The notes under the pieces are model-generated. The model worked only from the letters and a program-made list of their open reading frames with translations. It was not told where the DNA came from and did not search any database. This document shows positions 1-9,617 of a DNA stretch of 64,000 bases, piece by piece; position 1 is the first letter of the stretch, and every line of letters starts with the position of its first letter. The DNA is from Ensifer sp. IC3342 (GTDB lineage: Bacteria > Pseudomonadota > Alphaproteobacteria > Rhizobiales > Rhizobiaceae): assembly GCF_020193655.1 (NCBI RefSeq), contig NZ_JADYVE010000019.1:22828-86827 (forward strand), in the 5' to 3' direction. A program made the translations under genes and the position numbers.

Positions 1-120
1 AGCAGCCAGAACGCACCCGCCGTTTAAGTCCGCCTATTGTTCACGGTCGACTGATAAGACGCGCGGCGCTGTCGTCGCGCGGCGCCACGGCATTCAAGCC
101 GACACTTCGGTCCGTTTGCG

Positions 121-891
121 TCAGCGTGATGGTGCACGGAGCGAGGCGGGATCAGCATCGCTCCGGAAGTAGCGCGACGCCGCCTCCGTCCGGTTGCGCA
201 CGTTCATCTTCTTGTAGATGTTGCGGACATGCACCTTGACGGTGTTTTCCGAAAGCCCGAGACGATCGGCGATGATCTTGTTCTGCGTGCCCAGGCAGAT
301 GAGATCGAGAATCTGGATCTCGCGCATCGTCAGGGGGCCTTGGCCAAAGTCGCCCTTGCGTTCCAGATCGATGGCCTCCGAAGACGCCTGTTTTTGCTCG
401 ACACGGCCGCCCCCTGAGAGCTCTCTCGGCGCCAGGCGCCGAAGCAACGCGGCGGGAAAATGCTCGCCGCCCTTCATCAGGAGATCGATGGCGGTAAGGC
501 ATACGTCGAGATTGAGATTCAGCGGCAGCACGCCGTGAACCAAGCCTTCGTCGACGACTCCCGCGATCGATGAGTCGAACTCGCCCGCATCCTGCACCAG
601 GCCGATCGCGGCCTTCGGATGGCACTCGTGGATCATCCTCATGATCGATGGAAATGCTGCGGCCGGCAGGCCGTAAAGTATGACCAGGCTTACGTCGACA
701 AGTTTACCGTCCAGGAGACGCTCGGCGTTTGAAAGGCTTACGACGTACATATCCTGAAAACGCGCCGTGATCGCCTGCGTCAAACATTCGGCGAACAGGT
801 CGGTCTTAGCGAGCACTACAATCTTGCTTTTCTTCGGCAAAACCTTGTCGTTATCTTCAAATTTACTCAGGGTCGAGCTCGTACGATACAT
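121..891 (-). CDS. LuxR/NarL-family transcriptional regulator with degenerate receiver-like domain
   Basis: The 256-residue product has a LuxR-type helix-turn-helix at residues about 185-242, with the typical SENTVKVHVRNIYKKM recognition helix. The first 150 residues resemble a receiver fold, but the strand that should carry the phospho-accepting aspartate reads VSLVILYG, so phosphorylation there is doubtful. A strong ribosome site (AAGGAGG) lies 6 bases before the start at 891. It is transcribed away from the GGDEF-EAL/bgs block, from a common AT-rich upstream region. NarL-family proteins bind DNA as dimers; control of the neighbouring glucan genes is an inference from position. It could equally be an orphan regulator. 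Confidence 0.85.
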   Translation of the reverse strand: MYRTSSTLSKFEDNDKVLPKKSKIVVLAKTDLFAECLTQAITARFQDMYVVSLSNAERLLDGKLVDVSLVILYGLPAAAFPSIMRMIHECHPKAAIGLVQDAGEFDSSIAGVVDEGLVHGVLPLNLNLDVCLTAIDLLMKGGEHFPAALLRRLAPRELSGGGRVEQKQASSEAIDLERKGDFGQGPLTMREIQILDLICLGTQNKIIADRLGLSENTVKVHVRNIYKKMNVRNRTEAASRYFRSDADPASLRAPSR

Positions 892-1329
892 TTATGCCTC
901 CTTGGCACTCCCTTTGCGGGTTCTGTGTCGCTGCCTGAGAGCGTTAAAATTCCACTGAGATCACTGCGTAAAATTTAAAAGAACTCTTTCATTACTATAG
1001 TGTTTCAGTGGATGAACAAAAATTGTTATTGAAACTAATCGTTTGGGACTATAGCGCCATCACCACAATACTTGACGCTAGTTATGTTTTATCAATACAA
1101 CAATCGAGCGTCACTGTCATTATCGCGCAGTTCCGATACTTATCGCACTGTTCATTTCTACTCAAAATGGACTAGCTCAGATCGTCGGCAACGAGGGCAC
1201 AGTGCCCGAGGAGCGATGCCTATTTGGTGAGCAAGTCAAACGATCCGAGCGCTGGCGTTCGATTGTCAACACTCGTCTCAGGCATCGACCTTGCCGATAT
1301 CCTAGAGGACGATATCCACCTGGTTCTGG
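892..1329. other. AT-rich non-coding region upstream of the LuxR gene
   Basis: No convincing gene is visible. The stretch at about 960-1150 is clearly richer in A and T than the rest of the window and probably holds the promoter of the leftward LuxR gene. The right part may be eroded recombinase sequence. Confidence 0.4.
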
Positions 1330-1600
1330 CGCTCATTGGCGGCGAGCTGGTCTTCCACGTGTTCGGCGCCATCGCATATTTACAGCGACGGCTGATCTCG
1401 GAGCGAACAAAGGACGGCGTCACTGCGGCGCGCGCGAAAGGGAAGCGACCAGGGCGACCGCCCGTCGACATCAGAAAGGTCGAGGCTGCCATAAAGCTGA
1501 TCGAGGCCCGAATATCCCCCCGCCGAGGCCGCAAAAACAGCTCGGTCTTTGGTGCTCCACAGTCTATCGGGAAATGCGTCGGCTGGGCATCAGCCGGCCA
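1330..1600 (+). pseudogene. serine recombinase (resolvase/invertase) C-terminal remnant
   Basis: Read in one frame, the bases encode ISERTKDGVTAARAKGKRPG, typical of the region between the catalytic and DNA-binding domains of small serine recombinases. In a second frame they encode KQLGLWCSTVYREMRRLG, the C-terminal helix-turn-helix. A shift near 1515, beside a run of six C, separates the two. The catalytic N-terminal half with its serine is missing, so the gene is dead. It is a trace of a former transposon or plasmid-resolution system. Confidence 0.75.
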
Positions 1601-1718
1601 GCTCCCGATCCGGAACAATGCCTTGCAGCGTACCCGCTGTCAGCCAGTTACTGGTCGCCTGATACGGCATCAACTTTCGTCGCTGATATCCAACTCGGGC
1701 ACGCCAGTCCCAGCACGG

Positions 1719-3371
1719 CTATCGAGTTGCCAGCGACGTCTTTTGAAGGAAATCGTGAATCAATTCAGCCCGCATCGGGGGGCTTAATAAATTGCCCTGC
1801 AGGCGATCGCACCCTCTCGTGCGGAGCCAGTCAGCTTGGCCCACATTCTCAACACCCTCCGCCGTTACCCGCATTCCCAATCCGTGAGCAAGGGCAATGA
1901 TGGAGCGGACGATTGCCTGACTTTTGTCGTCGGTTTCGACGTCTTTGATGAAGTATCTGTCGATCTTGATCGTATCGAAGGGGAAGTTCTTGAGATACGC
2001 CAATGAAGAATAGCGGGTGCCGAAGTCATCGAGCGAGATGCGGACGCCCAGTACCTCCAGGGTGTGAAGGGTATCGAGATTGTTGGTGGTGCGTTCGAGC
2101 AAGACCGACTCGGTAATTTCCAACTCCAGGCGCTCGGGTGGGAGGCCAGCGGAATCAACGATCTGCGCCACACGATCGGTCAGACCCCTATTCAGGAATT
2201 CAGCCGGCGACAGATTCACCGCCACTGTGAAATGCGCCGGCCATGTAACTGCTTGCCGGCAGGCCTGCTCAAGCACCCACTCGCCGATCTCTCCCATCAG
2301 CCCATCTCCCTCCGCCATGGGTACGAACATGCTTGGCGGAATAATCCCGGCGAACGGGTGTTGCCACCGGAGAAGAGCCTCGAAGCCAACTATCGACCCG
2401 GATTCCGCGATCGGTTGGTATTCGATGAAGAATTGCTGGTCCTGCAACGCCACTCGCAGACTGCGCCTCAGCATCTCGCGCTGTTCCAGCATGATGAGCA
2501 TGGAGCGATTGAAAGTTCTGGCCCGCCCCCGCCCGTCGTTCTTGGCAGCGTAGAGTGCGATATCCGCAGCCTTCATCAACTGTTGGCCATCGTTTCCGTC
2601 TTCGGGCGCAATCGCGGTGCCGACGCTCGCACCGACGAACACGTCAATGCCGTCGACGGTGAACGGCTTTTTGAAGGCATTTACAATCAAGTCCGCCAAG
2701 CGCGCGGTCTGGGCGGGCTGTTCTCCGCGGCGCTGAATGACAGCGAACTCATCGCCGGCCAGCCGATAGGCAATCTCTCCGTCACCGAGCAGAGTTTGAA
2801 GGCGCTCTGCCGTTCCCTGCAGCACGAAATCTCCCGCAGCGTGTCCGAGCGTGTCATTGACCGGCTTGAAGTCATCAAGGTCAATCTGCATTAGCGCCAG
2901 CCTGTCCGCGTCGTGCAGCACCGGCAGGTTGCGACATAAGTCCTCACTGAATTGACGCCGGTTAGGCAGCCCCGTCAACAGGTCGTGCGTAGCCTGGTGG
3001 AGAAGGAGAACACGCTCGTCGGTGTCGGAATTTGGCGCTTTCGGCGGGGCCGCAGCCTCTCCCGTCTCGAAAATCCCGAGGCGACGTTCCGCGCGAAAGA
3101 TGAAGAGTTTCCGACTGGTCCCAGCGACGCTGGCGATGTCGAGACTTCGGGGGAATCCGGTGGCAAGCACCGATTCCACCGCCAGCTTATGGTGAGAAGC
3201 CAAGAGCTCTGGATATACGTTCCATATTGTCGCCTGTGACGATGAGGCGATCTGATATTTTCGCCCGACTGCTGCAGAACAGTGGATAAGCTTGGCATCC
3301 TCGTAGAACGAAATGAGCTCGCGCGCTTCACTCCAAGGTAAAGTTGACCAAGCCGCGTCAAAATCACTCAT
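1719..3371 (-). CDS. PAS-like/GGDEF/EAL cyclic-di-GMP enzyme (copy 1)
   Basis: The 550-residue protein has a PAS-like N-terminal region (about 1-105), a GGDEF domain (about 115-280, active-site AGDEF at 205-209) and an EAL domain (about 300-545). The EAL domain keeps the key residues: EAL at 331-333, the VNLSP asparagine, EITES, DDFG, the TIKID lysine, AEGVE and the late glutamine of RLQG. Both cyclase and phosphodiesterase activity are therefore possible. No RxxD inhibitory site precedes AGDEF. No membrane segment is apparent. It is a close paralogue of the gene at 7305-9005, the two flanking bgsBA in opposite orientation. The last residues (GNLLSPPM, where copy 2 has GFHLGLPM) look slightly eroded. 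A role in setting c-di-GMP for BgsA is inferred. Confidence 0.9.
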   Translation of the reverse strand: MSDFDAAWSTLPWSEARELISFYEDAKLIHCSAAVGRKYQIASSSQATIWNVYPELLASHHKLAVESVLATGFPRSLDIASVAGTSRKLFIFRAERRLGIFETGEAAAPPKAPNSDTDERVLLLHQATHDLLTGLPNRRQFSEDLCRNLPVLHDADRLALMQIDLDDFKPVNDTLGHAAGDFVLQGTAERLQTLLGDGEIAYRLAGDEFAVIQRRGEQPAQTARLADLIVNAFKKPFTVDGIDVFVGASVGTAIAPEDGNDGQQLMKAADIALYAAKNDGRGRARTFNRSMLIMLEQREMLRRSLRVALQDQQFFIEYQPIAESGSIVGFEALLRWQHPFAGIIPPSMFVPMAEGDGLMGEIGEWVLEQACRQAVTWPAHFTVAVNLSPAEFLNRGLTDRVAQIVDSAGLPPERLELEITESVLLERTTNNLDTLHTLEVLGVRISLDDFGTRYSSLAYLKNFPFDTIKIDRYFIKDVETDDKSQAIVRSIIALAHGLGMRVTAEGVENVGQADWLRTRGCDRLQGNLLSPPMRAELIHDFLQKTSLATR

Positions 3372-3644
3372 ACCCCGTGCTCTTTCGATTGAGGTCTTTC
3401 ACCAGGGCCTTTCCGGCACCCTACCTTCCCATTTCCGCTTGGACCGCTCATCGAGCCAATCAGCTGGCGGCTTTGGCTTGCAAGCTTGCCGCTCTGAAAT
3501 TATCGCACTGCGTGTGTCGGTCAATCCAACACGACCAGAGTACTAGCAATTTCTGTCCGTCTCTTCACGGTGAACTTCCTCGCTGACACAGGCATTTCCA
3601 TACGAGAACATGCAAAATTAAGGGTTGTTCAACGTTAGAGAGCG

Positions 3645-4961
3645 ATGAATGTTAGTGCGGCGCGGCCGAATTCGATATACCCGTGCTCACGCGACAGGAT
3701 CAAGAGAACACGGACGCTTGAGATGAGGATCCTAAACCATCGCATCACGCGGATCACGGTCGGCGTTTTGCTCCTCGTGCTTGTGGCCGTCGTCCTGTTG
3801 CCGGGTTTAACGGGCTTCACCAGCCTGGACGGGACCGTCAATGCACGCCTCGCTGTCATAAACGCGCCGATCGACGGCGAGATTGCGGGACCACCGGCAC
3901 GGATCGGGACACCGGTGAGCGACGGTGCGGCACTTGCGACCATTCACAACGAACGCGTTAACCGGGCAGTCCTGGCGTCACTGCGCGCAGAACACCGCAC
4001 CGCCGTCGAACGTGTTGCTGCGCTTGAGCAGGAGCGCGACGAGCTCGTCCGGCTACGCGATCGGCTTGCCGAGCGGCTTGAGGTCTTCCAGCGCGCCACC
4101 ATCGCCAGCCTGGAACGGGAACTGCAGATCATACGGAAACGCGTCGAAGTAGCACGCGCCCAGGATCTGGTGGCAAAGGTGGAGCTCGACCGCAGGCAGG
4201 ACTTGGAGTCGAAAGGCATTTTCACCCGCAAGATGGTGGAGTCGGCTGAGGCCGCCGGTGCCGCGGCGGGCGGTGAAGTCGAAGTGAGCAATCTGACGGT
4301 CGAATTGCTGCAGCAGCGGCTCGATGCCGTGCGCCAGGGCATATTCATCGTCGGCGACGGCCAGAACGACGTGCCCTATTCCCGCCAGCGGCAGGACGAG
4401 GTGATCGTCCGCATCAACGAGCTCAACACGCGGATCGCGGAGAACAAAACTCGGGCGAACCAGACTGAACAGCAGGTGCTTGAGGAGGAGAAGCGTGTTC
4501 GCAGTCTCGAATCGGCCACGGTTCCCTCTCCGTTCGACGGCGTCGTGTGGGCGAGGAACATCGTCAACGGCTCCAACGTCGTCCTGAACAACGAGATGAT
4601 GCGTATCCTCGACTGCCGGGACCTGTTCGTCGACATTCTCGTTCCCGAAATCGACTACGACGAGATCTATCCCGGCCGCGAGGCGGAGGTCCGGCTCTTC
4701 GGACGCAGCGAGGTCTTCAACGGCGCAGTGCAATCGGCCAAGGGCAGTTCCGCCGTCGCCGAGAAGGATGTGCTTGCCGCCGACGAGCCGGAAGCCGACG
4801 ACGAGCGAAACGCCAGGATCCGGATTCTGCTTGCGCCATCGGCACTCAACACCGACTTCGCCAATTTCTGCCAGGTCGGGCGAACGGTACAGGTGCGTAT
4901 TCCCAGGCACACCGTTCAGCTGAAGCAATGGATCGAAAGCCTGTGGTTCAGTCTCTTCTGA
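3645..4961 (+). CDS. bgsB: BgsB-like membrane-fusion protein of mixed-linkage beta-glucan synthesis
   Basis: It is a HlyD-type periplasmic adaptor: one N-terminal membrane segment (about residues 35-57 of the long form), a split biotinyl-lipoyl domain (INAPIDGEIAGPP and VPSPFDGVVWARNIVNG) and two long coiled-coil arms rich in E, R and Q. Such proteins couple a membrane polysaccharide synthase to export across the periplasm. It overlaps bgsA by 34 bases, so the two are co-translated. The order adaptor-synthase matches the S. meliloti bgsBA operon, known for a c-di-GMP-activated mixed-linkage glucan. The start is uncertain: the methionine at 3723 (MRILNHR) would give a 412-residue protein with a more usual short cytoplasmic tail. 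The 273 bases before 3645 hold no other gene. Confidence 0.85.
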   Translation: MNVSAARPNSIYPCSRDRIKRTRTLEMRILNHRITRITVGVLLLVLVAVVLLPGLTGFTSLDGTVNARLAVINAPIDGEIAGPPARIGTPVSDGAALATIHNERVNRAVLASLRAEHRTAVERVAALEQERDELVRLRDRLAERLEVFQRATIASLERELQIIRKRVEVARAQDLVAKVELDRRQDLESKGIFTRKMVESAEAAGAAAGGEVEVSNLTVELLQQRLDAVRQGIFIVGDGQNDVPYSRQRQDEVIVRINELNTRIAENKTRANQTEQQVLEEEKRVRSLESATVPSPFDGVVWARNIVNGSNVVLNNEMMRILDCRDLFVDILVPEIDYDEIYPGREAEVRLFGRSEVFNGAVQSAKGSSAVAEKDVLAADEPEADDERNARIRILLAPSALNTDFANFCQVGRTVQVRIPRHTVQLKQWIESLWFSLF

Positions 4962-6937
4962 CGCTGGCGCCGACCTTGTTGGTCATCGCCTTCTTTCTTA
5001 TCGGGCCGTCCAACTGGCCGCGCCGTCGAACCTGGGCGCGGGGAGTCACCTGCGCATTCGTTGCCGCGGTGGCGTTGCGCTACATCGTCTGGCGCCTGAC
5101 CGAAACGGTTCTTCCCTATCCCAATGACGGCGCCAACTTCTACTGGGTCTGGTGCATCTTCATCGTCGAGCTTCTGGCCTTCTCGGAAGTCGTCCTCTTT
5201 CTCATCCTGATGAGCCGTTACGTCGACCGCAGCGCCGAGGCGGACCGGCTCGCGCGGGCGTTCTTTCAGCGCCGGCAGAGCGAACTGCCCACGGTCGACG
5301 TCTTCATTCCGACCTACAACGAGCCGCTCGATGTCCTGGAAAGAACGATCGTCGGGGCGCTGGCGCTCGATTACCCAAAGGACAAGCTGAAGGTCTATGT
5401 GCTCGACGATGGCCGCCGCGATTGGCTCAAGACTTTTTGCGAAGCCCACGGGGCGGTTCATGTGACCCGAAGCGACAATGCGCATGCCAAGGCCGGCAAT
5501 ATGAACAACGGCTTGCGCGTTAGCTTCGGCGACTTCATCGCCATCTTCGACGCCGACTTCGTGCCCTATCGCCACTTCCTGAGGCGGACATTGCCGTTCT
5601 TCTCGGACGAGACCATCGGCATCGTTCAGACGCCGCAGCATTTCTTCAACGTCGATCCGGTGCAGTCCAACCTCGGCCTCGAGAACATCTGGCCGGACGA
5701 GCAGCGCCTGTTCTTCGACGAGATCGCGCCGAGCCGCGACGGCTGGGACGTGAGCTTCTGCTGCGGCTCCTGCTCGATCGCCCGCCGCGAGGCGGTCGAC
5801 GCGATCGGCGGTTTTCCTACGGAATCGATCACCGAAGACCTGCTGACGACGCTGTCGATGCTCAACAAGGGCTACAAGACCCGCTATCTGAACGAGCGCC
5901 TGTCGATGGGCCTAGCGGCCGAGAACCTGACCGGCTATTTCGTCCAGCGCGAGCGCTGGTGCCAAGGCGGCATTCAGACGCTCTACCTTCACAATGGGCC
6001 CCTGCGCGGGCCGGGACTGTCGCTCTTCCAGAGGATCATGTTCCTGCCGCTGTCCTGGCTGGTGCAATACCTAGTTCGCTTCGCGGTGCTCATCGTGCCG
6101 ATCGCCTATCTCTGGTTCGGCGCCCTGCCGCTCTATTTCACCGACGTCGCCGACTACGTCTCCCACCAGGTGCCGGTGCTCACTGCCTATTTCCTGCTGA
6201 TGCTGTGGATCACCCCGACCCGCTATCTGCCGGTGGTCTCCAGCGCCATCGGTACGTTCGCGGCCTTCCGCATGCTGCCGACGGTGATCTCCAGTCTCGT
6301 GCGACCGTTCGGCAAGCCGTTCAAGGTGACACCCAAGGGCAGCGGCAACGTGGAGAGCGTCTTCGACGCCTACACCTTCACCTGGATTGCGGGCTTCATC
6401 GTCGTCACCGCGCTCGGCCTCGTCATCAACATCGTTCCGGAAACGGCGCGAATACAGGGAGCGTTTTCGGTGATCGCGGCGCTCTGGGCAGGGATCAACA
6501 TTGTGGTGCTTGTCATCGCTTCGCTGATCTGCTTCGAGAAGCCGCGGCGCGTCTTTCAGGCATTCAAGCTCGATGAGCCTGCAAGTCTCGATGGTTCCGC
6601 GGGCCGCGTTGTGAGCCTCTCCCTCGAAAAGGCGGTGGTCGCGGTCCCGACGGAAACACGGTTTCAATCCACGCATCTGCGGTTGGTCCTCGACGGCTTC
6701 GAGCCGATCCAGGCGGAACTCAGGCAGGTGACGCAGCGGCGCGGAGACATTAGCCGTCCCGGCGACAAGCGGCGCTACTACCTCCATCTCCATTTCGACC
6801 TGCAGAGGTCGGAGCGCGACAAGATGATCGTCAAGCTTTATACGGGGGGCTATTCGCGGGACATTCCCGACATCGACAAGGTCGCCGTCTCGGTGAACCT
6901 GCTCCTGCGAGCCTTCGGGCGGACGCGCACTGCTTAG
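4928..6937 (+). CDS. bgsA: BgsA-like family 2 glycosyltransferase, mixed-linkage beta-glucan synthase
   Basis: The 669-residue inner-membrane protein has two N-terminal and several C-terminal membrane segments around a GT2 domain with all processive-synthase motifs: DDG at 160-162, DAD at 208-210, TED at 302-304 and QRERW at 340-344. About 140 cytoplasmic residues follow the last membrane helix. No canonical PilZ domain (RxxxR plus D/NxSxxG) is evident there; for S. meliloti BgsA this tail is known to bind c-di-GMP without a PilZ domain. The ATG at 4928 lies inside the end of bgsB. A longer open frame starts earlier, but it runs through bgsB in another frame and has no synthase homology. Cellulose synthase is the alternative, but the adaptor partner and gene order favour BgsA. 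Confidence 0.88.
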   Translation: MDRKPVVQSLLTLAPTLLVIAFFLIGPSNWPRRRTWARGVTCAFVAAVALRYIVWRLTETVLPYPNDGANFYWVWCIFIVELLAFSEVVLFLILMSRYVDRSAEADRLARAFFQRRQSELPTVDVFIPTYNEPLDVLERTIVGALALDYPKDKLKVYVLDDGRRDWLKTFCEAHGAVHVTRSDNAHAKAGNMNNGLRVSFGDFIAIFDADFVPYRHFLRRTLPFFSDETIGIVQTPQHFFNVDPVQSNLGLENIWPDEQRLFFDEIAPSRDGWDVSFCCGSCSIARREAVDAIGGFPTESITEDLLTTLSMLNKGYKTRYLNERLSMGLAAENLTGYFVQRERWCQGGIQTLYLHNGPLRGPGLSLFQRIMFLPLSWLVQYLVRFAVLIVPIAYLWFGALPLYFTDVADYVSHQVPVLTAYFLLMLWITPTRYLPVVSSAIGTFAAFRMLPTVISSLVRPFGKPFKVTPKGSGNVESVFDAYTFTWIAGFIVVTALGLVINIVPETARIQGAFSVIAALWAGINIVVLVIASLICFEKPRRVFQAFKLDEPASLDGSAGRVVSLSLEKAVVAVPTETRFQSTHLRLVLDGFEPIQAELRQVTQRRGDISRPGDKRRYYLHLHFDLQRSERDKMIVKLYTGGYSRDIPDIDKVAVSVNLLLRAFGRTRTA

Positions 6938-7304
6938 TTGACTGCGAAATAGCAAGTTTCGTGAGGGCGTTCACGGCGCGAAATCAATTTCAATGTCCCT
7001 CGGGAGTTGCCAGTGAACAATCCTCAATACTGCGTGTATCGGCGGCGATCCTCGAGAAAAGACCCGTATACGCGACAGTGCCGAGTGGCTGCCGATGCCC
7101 GCAACCGGTTGTGTGGAAATCCAAATGTCGCTGCGCGAGCGCCATTGACGGTGACATCTTCCGCGATAATTTGTGAATGGACAACTGCGTCGACACGATA
7201 TTGAGCTGGATCAAAACATGGGGTTGCTGTCTGAATAGAACGGAGGCTGGATGGGACGCATACCTCGGACGGGGCGCACAACCGGAAGCGCATGGAGGAC
7301 CAGG
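6938..7304. other. non-coding gap between bgsA and GGDEF-EAL copy 2
   Basis: Only short overlapping open frames without ribosome sites or recognisable content are present. The region probably carries the promoter of the downstream GGDEF-EAL gene. No clear operator or terminator was seen. Confidence 0.35.
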
Positions 7305-9005
7305 ATGCCGGACGCGGGCGCTACGATGTCTGCTTCATCTTCCGCTGAGAGCGAATTTCTCGCCAGCACCGACGAACTCATCTCCTTGTACGACCAGAGC
7401 TTCCACCTCGTCGACTGCTCGGCAACACACAGGAAAATATACTCCGTCGATTCACTCGTCGAGACGACTCTCTGGCATATCTATCCCGAGCTGTTAGCGC
7501 CCAGTCCGAAGTCCGCAGTCGAATTCGTCGTCGCGAGCGGACTACCGCGCACCGTCGAGATCGCCGACGAGGCGACAGGAAATCGTCGCACCCTCATCAT
7601 CTTTCGCAACACCCACGGCATCGGCGTGAGTGAGTCGGGCAGGAGTTCCACCTGCCGTGAGACATCGAGTCAAAGCGAAAGCGACCGCGCACTTCTCCTT
7701 CACCAGGCAACCCATGACGTCTTGACCGGGCTGCCGAACCGGCGGCAATTCAGCGATCAATTGCGCAGCGCATTGCCCGTGCCGGGCGGCACGCGACTGG
7801 CCCTCATGCAAATCGACCTGGATGATTTCAAGCCCGTCAACGACACGCTGGGCCACGGCGCCGGTGATCTCGTTCTCAAGATGGCGGCGGAACGGATCAG
7901 GAGCGTGCTTGGGGATCGGGAGGTCGCCTACCGGCTCGCGGGCGACGAGTTCGCGGTCATCCAGTGGCGAGCGGATCAGCCGAGCGAGGCCGAGCATCTG
8001 GCCCACGCGCTCGTCAACGCCTTTAAGGCACCGTTCACAGTCGAGGGCATTACCGTCTTTGTTGGCGCGAGCGTCGGAATAGCTGTCGCGCCCGCCGACG
8101 GAAATGAGGTCGAGCAACTGATGAAGGCTGCGGACATCGCGCTCTATGCCGCAAAGAAGGATGGCCGGGGCCGGGCAAGGACGTTCACGCGCTCGATGCT
8201 GATCGTACTCGAGCAGCGGGAGATGTTGCGTCGAAGCCTGCGCACGGCACTTGAGGAGGGGCAGTTCTTCATCGAGTACCAGCCGCTCGCAAAATCCTCA
8301 TCCTCTTCGATCGTTGGCTTCGAAGCGCTTCTGCGATGGCGGCACCCTCTGGTGGGCGACATTCCGCCGAACGTGTTCATTCCCATGGCGGAAGCGGATG
8401 GCCTCATGAGCGAAATCGGCCAATGGTTGCTGGAGCGCGCCTGCCGGGCAGCCATGACCTGGCCGCCACACTTCACCGTCGCCGTCAACCTCTCTCCGGC
8501 GGAATTCCTGCTCGAGGGTCTCACGGACCGCGTGGCCCAGACGCTTGACCTCGTCGGAATCCGCGCGGACCGGCTAGAGCTCGAGATCACCGAGTCGGTG
8601 CTCCTCGAGCGAACAATCAACAATCTCGATACGCTCAATACCCTGAACCTTCTGGGCGTCCAGATTTCGCTCGACGATTTCGGGACCTATTATTCCTCGC
8701 TGAGCTACCTCAAGAATTTTCCGTTCGACACAATCAAGATCGACCAGTATTTCATCCAGGATCTCGAACGAGACGAGAAAAGCCAGACGATCGTGCGGTC
8801 CATCATCGCGCTGGCCCATGGCCTCGGCATGCATGTCACCGCCGAAGGGGTGGAGACCAAGGGTCAGGCAGATTGGCTGCAAAAGGAGGGCTGCGACCGC
8901 TTGCAGGGATTTCATCTGGGCTTGCCAATGCCTTCAGATGCGATAGGCGAATTTCTCATGAGGTCGACGGACGCTGGTTCCTTCGAGAATCTTCTCAGAA
9001 CCTAA
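7305..9005 (+). CDS. PAS-like/GGDEF/EAL cyclic-di-GMP enzyme (copy 2)
   Basis: It has the same architecture as the gene at 1719-3371: PAS-like region, GGDEF domain with an AGDEF active site, then an EAL domain with FEALLRW, VNLSPAEF, EITES, DDFGTYYSSL, TIKID, AEGVE and RLQGF, so both catalytic sites look intact. The start at 7305 (566 residues) follows GGAGG at 7294-7298 with 7-base spacing; an in-frame start at 7251 lacks such a site. It lies 93 bases upstream of the partner-switching genes on the same strand, which invites comparison with SiaD, the diguanylate cyclase controlled by SiaABC. The function is confident; the regulatory link is inferred. Confidence 0.9.
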   Translation: MPDAGATMSASSSAESEFLASTDELISLYDQSFHLVDCSATHRKIYSVDSLVETTLWHIYPELLAPSPKSAVEFVVASGLPRTVEIADEATGNRRTLIIFRNTHGIGVSESGRSSTCRETSSQSESDRALLLHQATHDVLTGLPNRRQFSDQLRSALPVPGGTRLALMQIDLDDFKPVNDTLGHGAGDLVLKMAAERIRSVLGDREVAYRLAGDEFAVIQWRADQPSEAEHLAHALVNAFKAPFTVEGITVFVGASVGIAVAPADGNEVEQLMKAADIALYAAKKDGRGRARTFTRSMLIVLEQREMLRRSLRTALEEGQFFIEYQPLAKSSSSSIVGFEALLRWRHPLVGDIPPNVFIPMAEADGLMSEIGQWLLERACRAAMTWPPHFTVAVNLSPAEFLLEGLTDRVAQTLDLVGIRADRLELEITESVLLERTINNLDTLNTLNLLGVQISLDDFGTYYSSLSYLKNFPFDTIKIDQYFIQDLERDEKSQTIVRSIIALAHGLGMHVTAEGVETKGQADWLQKEGCDRLQGFHLGLPMPSDAIGEFLMRSTDAGSFENLLRT

Positions 9006-9098
9006 GCCGTTGCGAGCTTCGGCCGATAACGCTAGAGCGTTGGAATCACCTGGACAGCCCATGAACATCACGTCAAGTTTTGCCGTAGGAGGAGAGAC

Positions 9099-9617
9099 AT
9101 GGTCGTAGCCGAACAACAACGAGCGGAAACGCCCTTCGAACCCTTGCTCCAATTCGAGATGGAGATGGGAGCCTTCCTGTCGGACTGGCACCACTGCGAT
9201 CACCTGTCGACCTTCATGGCACGGATGATCAGCCATAACCGGACGGATCCCGTCCGGCATTCGAATTTCTTCTCATCCGCCCTCAACGAGCTCCTCGAGG
9301 TGTCTTTCCGCGGTGGCTCGTCCGACGGCAGCATTGGCTGCGCCATCTATCGCCACGAGGCGACCGAACGGGTCAAACTCACTTTCCCATGTCCGCCCGG
9401 TCAACGGCAGTTCTACCAGGAGGCTGTATCAAAAACCCGCAGAGGAAATGCCTACGCGCGCTATCTCGATGCCATTTCAACCGATTTCGCACCGAGCCGG
9501 GAGGCTGTCCTTCTGGATCTGGCAATCAATTTCGATGCCGAGATTCACTTGGAGGAAAACGACCCGCCGACGATAACGCTCGTTGTCGACCTGCCTCTTG
9601 AAGGAATCGTGAGTTGA
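9099..9617 (+). CDS. degenerate HATPase-like protein of the partner-switching module
   Basis: The 172-residue protein is unnamed, but its middle (SALNELLEVSF, preceded by an RHSNFF stretch) lines up with the N-box region of the kinase at 13151 (YLTNELIENAVKF). The Mg-binding asparagine of the N-box is lost, and no GLGL glycine loop is visible near the end. It therefore looks like a non-catalytic paralogue of the SiaB/slr1658-type kinase, perhaps a binding or decoy subunit. A ribosome site (GGAGGAG) precedes the start. Its stop overlaps the next start by 4 bases (TTGA). The homology is read by eye from weak similarity and should be treated as an inference. Confidence 0.7.
   Translation: MVVAEQQRAETPFEPLLQFEMEMGAFLSDWHHCDHLSTFMARMISHNRTDPVRHSNFFSSALNELLEVSFRGGSSDGSIGCAIYRHEATERVKLTFPCPPGQRQFYQEAVSKTRRGNAYARYLDAISTDFAPSREAVLLDLAINFDAEIHLEENDPPTITLVVDLPLEGIVS

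Noticed and set aside
4547..4927. Long open frame extending bgsA upstream to 4547
   Set aside because: It runs inside bgsB in another frame, is arginine-rich and has no synthase similarity. The ATG at 4928 gives the expected N-terminus.
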